Origin: Eubacterium sp. An11
GTDB lineage: Bacteria > Bacillota > Clostridia > Lachnospirales > Lachnospiraceae
Reading direction: 5' to 3'
Length of the DNA stretch: 64,000 nt
Assembly (NCBI RefSeq): GCF_002161065.1
Contig: NZ_NFLV01000016.1
Span: 1-64,000, forward strand
Shown: one piece after another, positions 53,608 through 63,153 of the stretch
Layout of the letters: each line of letters begins with the position of its first letter
Position numbering within the stretch: the first letter of the stretch is position 1
Translations under genes and position numbers: made by a program
The notes under the pieces: generated by a model
The model's database searches: none
The model's input: the letters and a program-made list of their open reading frames with translations, nothing else
What the model was told of the DNA's origin: nothing

Positions 53608-54360
53608 ATGATCACTGTATTTACCTGTGAAGATCAGTTTGACGATATGATGACCTGCATTTATGACGCCTGGGCCTCCCGTCTGGGACACTCCAATGTG
53701 CGTCTTCTCACAGAACCGCTGGGCACGCCGGAGCTTTTCTGCACATACCGGCATGTGGACGCCCAGCCGGAAAAGGCCGAAAGCGTTGTGCGCACCATCC
53801 GGCAGAAGATCTCCCGCCGGGCTTTTCAAATGGTCTGCCGCGCCGCCATGTCCGACCAGGATGACAAACTAGACGCCATCTACCGCTTTTTAAATCTCGG
53901 TTTTTATGTTGGCGCATCCGTCACAGACTGTCTGCAGCATCCGGCAGTCATGCGTCTCTTTGAACTGGACCGGAAGGTCTCCAATGAAGCCCACTATTTT
54001 AAAGAATTTATCCGGTTTGCCAGCTATGAGAATCGTGTTCTGGTCAGCCATATCGAACCCAAAAGCAATGTTCTCTCTCTGGTCTCTCCGTATTTTTCCG
54101 ACCGTCTGCCCTCCGAGAACTGGATGATCATCGATGACGGACGACGTCTCGCCATGGTCCATCCCGCAGACCAGGAGTGTTATCTAACTTCCCTGTCCCC
54201 GGATGAGATGCGGGAACTTTCCCAAAAACCGGACGATGCATTCGTCGATCTCTGGAAAGGATTTTTTACTCACATTGGCATCCGGCAGCGATATAATCCC
54301 CGCTGCCAGAGAACCATGCTGCCGCTCTGGTACCGCAAAAACATGACCGAATTTCAATAA
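53608..54360 (+). CDS. DUF4130 / TIGR03915-type DNA metabolism protein
   Basis: A 250-residue protein that regularly accompanies the radical SAM protein. It begins MITVFTCEDQFDDMMTCIYDAWASRLGH and contains VGASVTDCLQHPAVMRLFELDRKVSNEAHYFKEFIRF and a C-terminal FTHIGIRQRYNPRCQRTMLPLWYRKNMTEF, the DUF4130 signature. The fold shows no recognised catalytic site, but its pairing with the radical SAM protein suggests joint DNA repair or modification. GAAAGGAG precedes the ATG. Confidence 0.85.
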   Translation: MITVFTCEDQFDDMMTCIYDAWASRLGHSNVRLLTEPLGTPELFCTYRHVDAQPEKAESVVRTIRQKISRRAFQMVCRAAMSDQDDKLDAIYRFLNLGFYVGASVTDCLQHPAVMRLFELDRKVSNEAHYFKEFIRFASYENRVLVSHIEPKSNVLSLVSPYFSDRLPSENWMIIDDGRRLAMVHPADQECYLTSLSPDEMRELSQKPDDAFVDLWKGFFTHIGIRQRYNPRCQRTMLPLWYRKNMTEFQ

Positions 54361-54515
54361 GAAAGCATTGACCTTTCCCCGCCATCGGATGTATCATCAT
54401 AACAGATATACCGGTGCATATCCCCGGAATTCTGCCTCCTGTCACAATGTGTCACGGAGCGGTTTTCGTCCGTACGTCTGAGATATGCATACACCATCAG
54501 AAAGGAAAGATTATT

Positions 54516-56024
54516 ATGCATCCAGTGAGAAAAATGTACTGCCGGACATTCCAGTCCGTACTCAAATTTGCCATTCCGTTTCTGCCATACCGGCATCCGA
54601 AGATTCTGGGCAGCGTCAAAAGAATTCCGGATGTACTTCAAAAGAAAAAATGCCATTCTGTTCTCATCGTCACAGATAAGGGCATTGTCAGCCTCGGACT
54701 TCTCAGAAAATTAAAAAGCGCTCTGAGAGACAAGCATATTTCCTATGTCATTTACGATAAAACAGTGGCCAATCCAACTACCACTAACGTATATGAGGCC
54801 GCCGGCCTTTATCATGCGCATCACTGTTCCGCTATCATCGGCTTTGGCGGAGGTTCCAGTATTGACTGTGCCAAGGCTGTGGGAGTAAAGATCGCCCGTC
54901 CGGACAAATCTCTCGCCAGGATGAAGGGGATTCTCAAAGTACATAAAAAGCTTCCTCTGCTGATCGCCATTCCGACCACTGCCGGCACCGGCAGCGAGAC
55001 GACCATCGCCGCAGTGATCACTGACGCGGAGACCAGACATAAATATGCCATCAATGATTTCCCGCTGATTCCGCGATATGCGGTTCTGGATCCGGAGGTT
55101 ACCCGCAGTCTTCCTCCGTTTATTACCGCCTGTACCGGTATGGACGCGCTGACCCATGCAGTGGAAGCCTACATTGGCAATTCCACCACACCGGGCACCA
55201 GAAAGAATGCTCTGATGGCTGTGTCCCTGATTTTTAAGAATCTGGATACCGCTGTCAAAGATGGAAATAATATGGAGGCAAGACGGAACATGTTAAAGGC
55301 TTCCTACTACGCCGGCTGTGCCTTCACCAAATCTTATGTGGGTTATGTCCACGCGGTGGCTCACTCTCTCGGAGGCGCTTACAATGTGCCTCACGGTTAC
55401 GCCAACGCAGTGCTTCTTCCATATGTGCTGGATTCTTACGGTGAATGTATCTATAAGAAACTGCATCACCTTGCCGTTGCAGCAGGTATAGCCAGGAAGG
55501 ATATCCCACATTATAAAGGCGCACGGTTATTTATCTATGCCATTCAGAACATGAAGAAACGATACGGGATCGGCAATACCATCGAAGAGATCCGTGAGGA
55601 AGATATCCCGAAGCTCAGCCATTATGCGGACAAAGAGGCAAATCCTCTCTATCCGGTTCCTGTTCTCATGAACGCTCAGGAGCTGGAGAAGTTCTACTAT
55701 ATGTTAATGCCGAAACACCATCATCCGGAAGAGCCGGAGATGGATTTCCAGGCCTATGCCAGACAGGCCGCACAGCGGGCAGCGCAGTACAAAGCGCAGA
55801 AAGCCGCGCAAAGCCACGCCGAGGAAGCCAAAATATCCCATAATAGAAATGCTGCGGCTGTTTCCGCCAATGAAGGCACCTTTTCTCATGGCAAGGCCGC
55901 CCCGGACGCTTCCGAAGATGCCGGCTCTTCTTCCCATGAGGAAACCGCCGCGGCCGTTTCCGGATCGCCCGCAGACATCCCGGACAATAAAACGGAGGAG
56001 ATCAATGAATCAAAAGAAGATTAA
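54516..56024 (+). CDS. iron-containing alcohol dehydrogenase with disordered C-terminal extension
   Basis: A 502-residue protein. The first 400 residues are a group III alcohol dehydrogenase: GFGGGSSIDCAKAV (NAD site), PTTAGTGSETT, DALTHAVEAYIG and HAVAHSLGGAYNVPHGYANA (Fe ligands). Residues about 400-502 are Ala/Glu/Ser-rich with no predicted fold, unlike the usual 380-400-residue family; they may be a linker or tail. The ATG at 54516 has AGGAAAG upstream. It overlaps the aldehyde dehydrogenase gene by 20 bp. Probably reduces aldehydes to alcohols. Confidence 0.9.
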   Translation: MHPVRKMYCRTFQSVLKFAIPFLPYRHPKILGSVKRIPDVLQKKKCHSVLIVTDKGIVSLGLLRKLKSALRDKHISYVIYDKTVANPTTTNVYEAAGLYHAHHCSAIIGFGGGSSIDCAKAVGVKIARPDKSLARMKGILKVHKKLPLLIAIPTTAGTGSETTIAAVITDAETRHKYAINDFPLIPRYAVLDPEVTRSLPPFITACTGMDALTHAVEAYIGNSTTPGTRKNALMAVSLIFKNLDTAVKDGNNMEARRNMLKASYYAGCAFTKSYVGYVHAVAHSLGGAYNVPHGYANAVLLPYVLDSYGECIYKKLHHLAVAAGIARKDIPHYKGARLFIYAIQNMKKRYGIGNTIEEIREEDIPKLSHYADKEANPLYPVPVLMNAQELEKFYYMLMPKHHHPEEPEMDFQAYARQAAQRAAQYKAQKAAQSHAEEAKISHNRNAAAVSANEGTFSHGKAAPDASEDAGSSSHEETAAAVSGSPADIPDNKTEEINESKED

Positions 56025-57384
56025 CACAATTTTGCGCAACCAGCGCGATTTTTTCCAGAAGGGCATCACACTGGACGTATCCTTCCGGATACGGGCGCTG
56101 CAGAGACTGAAAGTCTGCATTAAAAGAAATGAGAGCGCCATCCATCAGGCGCTGCAAAAAGATCTGGGCAAAAGTAATTTTGAGAGCTATATGTGTGAGA
56201 CCGGCATGGTCTACAGTGAAATCACTTACATGCTGAAGCATCTCCGCTCTTTCGCCCGGGACAGACGAGTGCCTACCCCGCTGTCACAGTTTCATGCTGT
56301 AAGCTTTGTCAAACCGTCTCCCTATGGGACTGTTTTGATCATGAGTCCATGGAACTACCCGTTCATGCTTACCATGGAACCTCTGGTGGACGCCCTGTCC
56401 GCCGGCAACACTGCCGTTGTGAAACCAAGCGCCTACTCTCCGCACACCAGCGAGATCATCCGCCGGATCATCCATGAGTGTTTCCCTTCCAGCTATGTGG
56501 CTGTGGTCACCGGAGGCCGCGCGGAAAATACCTGCCTCCTGGAACAGCCTTTTGACTATATTTTCTTCACCGGCAGTCAGGCTGTGGGGAAAGAAGTGAT
56601 GCGGCGGGCTTCTGAGCATCTCACGCCGGTCACTCTGGAACTTGGCGGTAAAAGTCCATGCATCGTGGACAGATCTGCCAACCTCCGCCTGGCCGCCAGA
56701 CAGATCGTATTCGGCAAGTTTTTAAACTGCGGCCAGACCTGCGTGGCTCCGGATTACATTTACTGTGACCAGAGCATCCGGAACGCCCTTGTAGAAGAGA
56801 TCAAAAAAGAAATCCGGCGTCAGTTCGGCAGCGATCCGCTTCGCAATCCAAATTACGGGAAGATCATCAACGAAAAGCATTTCCACAGAATCACAGGTCT
56901 GATCGACCCGAAGAAGGTCGTTGCAGGCGGCAATACCGATCCACAGACCCTGCAGATCGCACCGACGGTTCTCACCGGCGTAAGCTTTCGGGACGCTGTC
57001 ATGCAGGAGGAGATTTTCGGTCCGGTCCTGCCGGTGCTCACCTTCCACTCTCTGGAGGAAGCCATCCGCAGGCTTGGCAGTATGCCTCATCCACTGGCAC
57101 TGTATCTGTTCACCCGGAACAAAGCGGCTGCCAGAAAGGTCATGAACCGCTGTGGTTTTGGCGGCGGCTGCATCAACGACACGATCATTCATCTGGCCAC
57201 CAGCGAGATGGGATTCGGTGGATTCGGCGCCAGCGGCATGGGCTCTTACCATGGTCTGGACGGATTTCGCACCTTCTCCCATTATAAGAGCATCGTAGAC
57301 AAAAAATTATGGCTGGATCTTCCGATGCGATACCAGCCATATAAATTTCTCAACGAGAAACTAGTCCGATTCTTTTTGAGATAA
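56005..57384 (+). CDS. aldehyde dehydrogenase (class 3-like)
   Basis: A 459-residue NAD(P)-dependent aldehyde dehydrogenase. Features: MSPWNYPFMLTMEPLVDALSAGNTAVVKPS, FFTGSQAVGKEVMRRA, catalytic Glu in VTLELGGKSP and Cys in NCGQTCVAPDYIYC. It resembles fatty-aldehyde dehydrogenases (AldH3) rather than the CoA-acylating group. GGAGGAG precedes the ATG at 56005, inside the end of the alcohol dehydrogenase gene, so the two are coupled. Together they interconvert an alcohol, aldehyde and acid; the compound is unknown. Confidence 0.93.
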   Translation: MNQKKINTILRNQRDFFQKGITLDVSFRIRALQRLKVCIKRNESAIHQALQKDLGKSNFESYMCETGMVYSEITYMLKHLRSFARDRRVPTPLSQFHAVSFVKPSPYGTVLIMSPWNYPFMLTMEPLVDALSAGNTAVVKPSAYSPHTSEIIRRIIHECFPSSYVAVVTGGRAENTCLLEQPFDYIFFTGSQAVGKEVMRRASEHLTPVTLELGGKSPCIVDRSANLRLAARQIVFGKFLNCGQTCVAPDYIYCDQSIRNALVEEIKKEIRRQFGSDPLRNPNYGKIINEKHFHRITGLIDPKKVVAGGNTDPQTLQIAPTVLTGVSFRDAVMQEEIFGPVLPVLTFHSLEEAIRRLGSMPHPLALYLFTRNKAAARKVMNRCGFGGGCINDTIIHLATSEMGFGGFGASGMGSYHGLDGFRTFSHYKSIVDKKLWLDLPMRYQPYKFLNEKLVRFFLR

Positions 57385-57401
57385 AACAGTTTTTCCTGTC
57401 C

Positions 57402-57428
57402 GGGGCGGCAAAATCAACTTGTCGCCCC
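57402..57428. terminator. hairpin between convergent genes
   Basis: GGGGCGGCAA and TTGTCGCCCC form a 10-bp stem with one G-U pair, followed by ATTATTTT on the plus strand. Confidence 0.55.
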
Positions 57429-57429
57429 A

Positions 57430-57897
57430 TTATTTTATCCTTTTTCCATCCAGGGCGGCAAAAACCAGTTTGTCACCCTCATACGATAATTTCAGGGAGA
57501 AAAACGGCGCATCCTCCGCCAGCAGTTTCAGGAAGATTTTATCTCCTTCCCAAAGTTTCAGCCGGGACAATTCTTTCTTAGGCACCCACTCCAGAGTCCC
57601 CTCATTGCAGGCAGTCATCTCTCCGGTGAAATCATCCGCCGTATACAAAAACATATATTCTGTCACCCAGCGGTCCGAGACAAAGGTGACGATTCCCCGC
57701 AGCCGGTAAGAAGTCAGAGTCAGCCCCGTCTCCTCCTTGACTTCCCGCAGGAGGCATTCTTCAGGGCTCTCCTTATCTTCAAACTTTCCTCCAACGCCAA
57801 TCCATTTATCCTTGTTGATATCTACCTTCTTGGATATCCTGTGAAGCATCAGATAACAATCATCTTTTTCTATGTAACATAATGTTGTAGGTATCAT
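57430..57897 (-). CDS. NUDIX hydrolase (MutT-like)
   Basis: A 155-residue NUDIX protein. The motif GGKFEDKESPEECLLREVKEETGL matches Gx5Ex7REUxEExGU. The opening TTLCYIEKDDCYLMLHRISKK and KWIGVGG resemble 8-oxo-dGTP diphosphatases of Firmicutes. The start at 57897 (AGGAAAGG upstream) is used; a longer frame exists but lacks a ribosome site. It lies 46 bp downstream of the Hsp70 gene on the same strand. Confidence 0.9.
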   Translation of the reverse strand: MIPTTLCYIEKDDCYLMLHRISKKVDINKDKWIGVGGKFEDKESPEECLLREVKEETGLTLTSYRLRGIVTFVSDRWVTEYMFLYTADDFTGEMTACNEGTLEWVPKKELSRLKLWEGDKIFLKLLAEDAPFFSLKLSYEGDKLVFAALDGKRIK

Positions 57898-57943
57898 TTT
57901 TTTGTCCTTTCCTATACTGGCGCAAAGGGCCCTGCCAGTATTT

Positions 57944-59647
57944 CTACTGGCCGGACCACAGCTCCTCCTCAATCCAGTCCAGCGCTTCTTCATAATCTTT
58001 CCTGGCCTCAGCGATCCGGTCCGGATTCTGTTTATCAAGAATATATTCAAACTGTCTGGTCACCGCTTCCAGCTGTTCCCGCAGCTCTCCGGTGGCCTCC
58101 TCATAAAGTCTCTCGCCCCGCAGAAGAAGCACCTTGTTGGCCTCCTGATCCCTCGGATGGATCTTCAGATAGGAAAGCTCCCGCATCCGGGCCTGCATCT
58201 GCTCCATGGTCATATCATTTTCCTGATTTTTGATGAGTTTCGTCACTGTCTCCCCGGTGGATTTCACCTTTGCCTCCACCTCCAGAAGCGCGTTGACGTC
58301 ATAGGTATAGGTGACGGAGATTTCTTCCTCCCCCGCCTTATTATCAGGCACCGTGAGGCTGATCGTTCCCAGAGATACATTATTAGAAGCAAACCTGCTC
58401 TCTCCCTGAAGGATATGAATATCCACCTGCGTCTGATGATCATATACCGTGTAGAACTTCTCCGTACGGCTGGCCGGGATCACCGTATTTCTCTCCAGAA
58501 TAGGGCAAAAATGATTGCTTTCCAGCCGGTCTCCCTCCGTCCGGACCGATACCTCCGTTCCCAGGGTAAACGGGCACACATCCGTCAATATGACTTCACG
58601 GATGGATTCTCTTCTCTCTTTCATGGCCCCCTGGATGGCAGCGCCGAGAGCCACCGCCTCATCGGGGTTGACGCTGGTATCCGGCAGCCGGCCGAACAGT
58701 TTGCCCACAAATTTCCGCACCGCCGGCATTTTTGTGGTACCGCCCACCAGCACAATCTCATCAATCTCACTGATACGGACTCCGGCATCGGCGAGACTGC
58801 GCCGCACCGGCTGTTTAATGCGGTCAAAAAGCTGTGCTGCCTTCTTCTCAAACTCACGCTTGGTGATAAAGGTCTCCAGTTTTTCTCCGTTTTTCACCGC
58901 CTGCATCCGGAAAAACGCATCGGCGCCGTCCTGACACTTACATTTCTCCGCCTGGTTTCTGAAATACACCCTTTCTTTTTCCGACAAACTGTTCTTGTCG
59001 ATGTGGTGATCTTCCAGAAAAGCATCCAGAATCAGGTTGGTGAAATCTTCGCCGCCCAGATAATTGTCACCGGCCACGGCGCGCACTTCCATGATATCGT
59101 CATCCAGCTCCAGAATCGACACATCAAATGTGCCTCCGCCCAGATCAAAGACCAGGAAACGGGTGCTGTCCTTTTTCTGATAGAGTCCGTAGGCGATAGC
59201 TGCGGCCGTAGGTTCGCTGATAATCCTCTCCACTTTGAAACCGGCCAGTTCGCCCGCCCGTTTGGTGGCTTTTCGTTTTATATCATTAAAATAAGCGGGA
59301 ACACTGATGACCGCTTCCGTCACTTCCTGTCCCAGATAATACTCTGCGTCTTCTTTCAGGGAACGAAGCACAAAGGAGGACAGATCTTCCGCAGAAAATG
59401 TCCTTCCGCCCAGCTGAAATTCCTTCCGGCTGCCCATGCTCCGCTTAAAAAGAGAGGCACCCTGTTCCGGGTGAACGGCCATCCTCTCCAGGGCGCTCCT
59501 GCCCACATAAACCTGGTCATTCTCATCGATGCTCACAGCAGAAGGGGTCAGACGTTCGCCCAGCCGGTTCGGTATGATTTTCGGCCCCTCATCTGTGTAA
59601 TACGCCGCCAGAGAATTGGTCGTTCCCAGATCAATTCCAATTATCAT
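57944..59647 (-). CDS. Hsp70 (DnaK/HscC-like) chaperone
   Basis: A 567-residue Hsp70 with IIGIDLGTTNSLAAYY, FDLGGGTFDVSIL, LVGGTTKMPAVRKFVGKLFG and substrate-domain ILTDVCPFTLGTEV. It is shorter than DnaK (about 610-640) and lacks the C-terminal lid, like HscC-type proteins. The ATG (59647) overlaps the J/TPR gene's stop as ATGA, so the two are co-translated. It probably works with that partner on a special set of clients. Confidence 0.9.
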   Translation of the reverse strand: MIIGIDLGTTNSLAAYYTDEGPKIIPNRLGERLTPSAVSIDENDQVYVGRSALERMAVHPEQGASLFKRSMGSRKEFQLGGRTFSAEDLSSFVLRSLKEDAEYYLGQEVTEAVISVPAYFNDIKRKATKRAGELAGFKVERIISEPTAAAIAYGLYQKKDSTRFLVFDLGGGTFDVSILELDDDIMEVRAVAGDNYLGGEDFTNLILDAFLEDHHIDKNSLSEKERVYFRNQAEKCKCQDGADAFFRMQAVKNGEKLETFITKREFEKKAAQLFDRIKQPVRRSLADAGVRISEIDEIVLVGGTTKMPAVRKFVGKLFGRLPDTSVNPDEAVALGAAIQGAMKERRESIREVILTDVCPFTLGTEVSVRTEGDRLESNHFCPILERNTVIPASRTEKFYTVYDHQTQVDIHILQGESRFASNNVSLGTISLTVPDNKAGEEEISVTYTYDVNALLEVEAKVKSTGETVTKLIKNQENDMTMEQMQARMRELSYLKIHPRDQEANKVLLLRGERLYEEATGELREQLEAVTRQFEYILDKQNPDRIAEARKDYEEALDWIEEELWSGQ

Positions 59648-62600
59648 GGTGATTCCTCCCATTTTTTCATCTGTTTATATTCAAATCGGTGCTCCATATC
59701 ATCAGGCACCTTCTCGGCTGCTTCTTTATATTTCTTTATGGCTGACGATACCTTTCCTTCTGACAAAAGCAGCAGCGCTTCCCCCAGCATTTTTTCATAA
59801 CAGCAGGACTTCAGACAGCCGTCACAGCGGTATTTCTCCGTGTGCATTTCCCGGAAACACTGCGCCGCCTCCGACCGGTCTCCAAGAAACAAGAAAACAC
59901 AGCCGATACGGAACTTCCGGCGGCCGCGCTCTCCGTAAAATTCTTCATACTTCCGGGAACGCCCGTCTTTTCCGCGGCAGGCCTCAAGATATTTTCTGAA
60001 ACAACGCTCTGCCTCCTCTGTTTCTCCCAGAAACAGGCGGCATCGCCCCAGAAGATACAGGCTTCCCCGGACACATTCCATATTTTCTTCTTTTTCACAA
60101 AGACGCAGCGCTTCCTCCAGCCACCGGGCCGCCTCGGCTCCCTTTTCAAAACCGAACAAATATACCTCCCCGGCCAGCTGACACAGCACAGCATCTTCCG
60201 GATATTTTCGTTTCAGCCGCTGCATCAGAGACGAGACCATGGCATAATCCCCTTTCATGCCATAGGTCCGGAGCATCTCCATCTCCAGAGGCGCCGGATG
60301 GCTTGTTTTACTCATCCCCTCCTCGTAGGTGGCGATGGCTTTGCCATACTTCTCATTTTCCCGGTAAAAATCCCCCAGAAGCAGATACATATCCGCGCTG
60401 TCTGGGAAAAGCTTCATGTTATTCTGATAACACAAAAGCGCCGCCTCATACTCTCCCATGATACGATAGCACCTTGCAAGGTTATTATATGGCAGAGGGG
60501 TGATTTCATTCTTCATAAGGCGCACCGCTTCCAGAAAAAGAGGCTCTGCTTTTTCCGGCATGTTCATGGACAGATAACAGTTTCCCGCGTTATTGCAGGC
60601 AAACACACTCTCCGGATTCTTTTCCCGGGCTTTCTCAAAATAGACAAGCGCCTTCTCATAGGCATCCATGTCCAGATACAGAAGTCCCATTTCCACCAGA
60701 TAGTATTCTTCCGGATATCTTTCCACCTGCTCTTCCATATAGGGAAGCGCCAGAAAGTAATAGTCGTTATCCTCTTCCCGTCTGGCCAGCCTCTCATACA
60801 ATTCCACGATCACATGGCGCACTCTCGGATGGCCGGGATTTAACGACAGCACCTGCTTCATATATGGCAGGGCTTCCTTATACTCTCCTTTCAGTTTATA
60901 ACACCAGCCGATGCGGTACAGAATCCCCTCATCGTCCGGCACACGGGAGAGTGCCTTTTTCAGATACACGATGGCCTGATCATATTCTTCACTCTGCATC
61001 AAAACCGCCGCATAGCCAAACATCTTTGAGACATTCTCTTCTTCATCGGTCATGGAGGCCATAAGCGCCTCCTTTGCTTCCCGGAGCCGACCCAGATCCG
61101 TGAGGATCAGTCCCCGCCGGTACTCCACTTCGCTCCATTCATCCTGCTCCACATCGGAGGCATAGCTCCATCCTTTTTCTTTTAATCTGTCCAGAATATC
61201 AAGAGCCGCCTCCAGATCCTCCCGGCTTTTGGCGGTGACCGCCCGGTATCTTGCTGTCAGAATCTGCAGAGCGTCGCTTTCTATTTTATTTTTTTCGGTG
61301 ATGTTTAAAATCTCCCGGACTTTCTCATATTCCCCGAACATGAAATACATTTTTATCAGTGTGGCGTATGGCCTTCCATAGTACGGATACATGTGTACCG
61401 CCCTCTGATAATCGTCTGCCACTTCCTGATACATCCCCAGATGCAGGCAGGCCTCCTGACGCAGAAGGATAGCCGGATAATATCCCTGATTGAGCATCAG
61501 GATATGATCACAGGCATCTACTTCTTTTCCGTATTCCTTCTGCTGTCTCCAGATGTCCGCCACCGTATGATAGTAGCTGACGATCTGGCTTTCCTCGGTC
61601 TCCGCCTCGATGGCCTTATCAAAATACTCCATGGTCTTTGCGAAGGCGTCTTCATATCCCGCCGCTTCCGGAAACAGCTTTTTATATTTTTCCTCTTCTG
61701 AAAATGTATCTCTCCCGGTCTTTTTCAGACGAATCAGAATCGCAATTCTGGCGGAACCGATGGTGTAATAGGCATAACCAAGCCTTGCCAGCCGCCGCTC
61801 TGTCTTCTTGGTTCCGTCCGGTCTCAGTTTAAGAATCTCCTCAAGCCATGGAATAAGTTGAACCAGTGCCTCCTCATTTTTATCTATGGTCAGATAGACC
61901 CGGCCCTTCAGATTATGGTAATCCAGCAGATGCTCTTCATCGGGGTCACGGCTGTCCAGGACGGCGAGAGCATCGTCAAACCGCATATTCTGATAATAGC
62001 ACCAGCCAAGATCCATCCAGCCGTCCTGATCCAGCTGTCCGTCCTTCCAGAGAGGCTCCAGCTCCTCAATCATAAATACATTGGCATCCGTCAGATCTTT
62101 CATCAGCCGTTCATCCTGAGGACTGTACTCCAGCAGATCGAGGACCATTTCTCTGGCTTCCCGGTATGCTCCATTGTGAATGAGCTCCTCCGCCTTACCG
62201 CTGCGGGCGGACGCAGAATCCGGATCTGCTTCCAGAAGGGTGTCATAGATGCCGTCAAGTTCTTCCCAGCGTCCCTCCATCTGAAGAAACTGTCCGTAAC
62301 AGCACACAATCCTCTCTTCCCCGGGATAAGCCTTTCCCAGACGGACAAAAATCCTGCCCGCCTCCTGCTGCTTTCCTTCATAGAGAAGGATCCTCGCCTC
62401 TTCAATCTCTTCATAAGGATGATAAACCGGAAATGTCCGAAGTTTCTCCAGATCTGCTGCCGCCTGCTCCATCAGCCCCAGGTCCGTAAATTGCCGGAGC
62501 CGGTAGTATACGTCGATGTAATCATCAAACGCCTTTGCCGGCAGATCTCCCACGGACACCTCGGTACTGTCCTGTGTCATATCTTCCGGAAATCTCTGGG

Positions 62601-63153
62601 CATCTTTCTCTGCCCCAGCAACAGCGCCGCTGCCATCCCTTTCTGTAAAGAGATCATAATTTAAAATTCCTTCATCCTGTACCGCCTGGCACAGATAATC
62701 CACAAAATCCTTCGGAAACCACTCGGTGAGAGTCCTCCGGTCTCCGCTGATATCAAAAGCGCTGTCAATGCATTTCCAGACCCTGGCCGGGAAATGGAAA
62801 TGTTCCATAAGGAAAGTGAGAAATGCTTTCCGGACCTCTTCTTCCGTATCCAGATTGACACAGACCGGTTCTTCAAATAATTCTTCCCACTCCTCCGGGC
62901 GTATTCGTCTAAAAAAGGAATCATACAGTTCCCGGCATCGATCCATAAACTGTTCCGATGCGCTCTTTGTTCGTGCACCCTCCTTCTGTTTGGCGTAGCG
63001 GCAGGCTTCCTCATAGGCACCGCGCAGCCGCTGAAACCCCTGCATGTCATCTTCCGGATTCACCGAATGAAGGAGCTTCCGATACGCCTTTTTAATTATT
63101 GTCTCATCCTTTGTAGGCGCAATGCCAAGCACATCAAAACAGAATTCTGTCAT
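59644..63153 (-). CDS. J-like domain protein with long TPR array
   Basis: A 1169-residue protein. Residues 1-60 resemble a J domain (FDVLGIAPTKDETIIKKAYRKLLHSVNPEDDMQGFQRLRGAYEEA), but the HPD that stimulates Hsp70 is NPE at 32-34. A Ser/Asp/Glu-rich spacer follows, then more than twenty degenerate TPR-like repeats from about 220 to the end (for example CYYQNMRFDDALAVLDS, YERLARREEDNDYYF, NNAGNCYLSMNMPEKAEPLF). It overlaps the Sir2 gene and the Hsp70 gene by ATGA each. It is probably the partner of that Hsp70, with the TPRs binding clients or complexes. Confidence 0.85.
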   Translation of the reverse strand: MTEFCFDVLGIAPTKDETIIKKAYRKLLHSVNPEDDMQGFQRLRGAYEEACRYAKQKEGARTKSASEQFMDRCRELYDSFFRRIRPEEWEELFEEPVCVNLDTEEEVRKAFLTFLMEHFHFPARVWKCIDSAFDISGDRRTLTEWFPKDFVDYLCQAVQDEGILNYDLFTERDGSGAVAGAEKDAQRFPEDMTQDSTEVSVGDLPAKAFDDYIDVYYRLRQFTDLGLMEQAAADLEKLRTFPVYHPYEEIEEARILLYEGKQQEAGRIFVRLGKAYPGEERIVCCYGQFLQMEGRWEELDGIYDTLLEADPDSASARSGKAEELIHNGAYREAREMVLDLLEYSPQDERLMKDLTDANVFMIEELEPLWKDGQLDQDGWMDLGWCYYQNMRFDDALAVLDSRDPDEEHLLDYHNLKGRVYLTIDKNEEALVQLIPWLEEILKLRPDGTKKTERRLARLGYAYYTIGSARIAILIRLKKTGRDTFSEEEKYKKLFPEAAGYEDAFAKTMEYFDKAIEAETEESQIVSYYHTVADIWRQQKEYGKEVDACDHILMLNQGYYPAILLRQEACLHLGMYQEVADDYQRAVHMYPYYGRPYATLIKMYFMFGEYEKVREILNITEKNKIESDALQILTARYRAVTAKSREDLEAALDILDRLKEKGWSYASDVEQDEWSEVEYRRGLILTDLGRLREAKEALMASMTDEEENVSKMFGYAAVLMQSEEYDQAIVYLKKALSRVPDDEGILYRIGWCYKLKGEYKEALPYMKQVLSLNPGHPRVRHVIVELYERLARREEDNDYYFLALPYMEEQVERYPEEYYLVEMGLLYLDMDAYEKALVYFEKAREKNPESVFACNNAGNCYLSMNMPEKAEPLFLEAVRLMKNEITPLPYNNLARCYRIMGEYEAALLCYQNNMKLFPDSADMYLLLGDFYRENEKYGKAIATYEEGMSKTSHPAPLEMEMLRTYGMKGDYAMVSSLMQRLKRKYPEDAVLCQLAGEVYLFGFEKGAEAARWLEEALRLCEKEENMECVRGSLYLLGRCRLFLGETEEAERCFRKYLEACRGKDGRSRKYEEFYGERGRRKFRIGCVFLFLGDRSEAAQCFREMHTEKYRCDGCLKSCCYEKMLGEALLLLSEGKVSSAIKKYKEAAEKVPDDMEHRFEYKQMKKWEESP

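Noticed and set aside
57902-59800. 632-codon plus-strand frame opposite the Hsp70 gene
   Set aside because: No ribosome site and no family features; the minus-strand Hsp70 motifs are unambiguous.
59842-60843. 333-codon frame opposite the TPR protein
   Set aside because: Antisense shadow with low-complexity composition.
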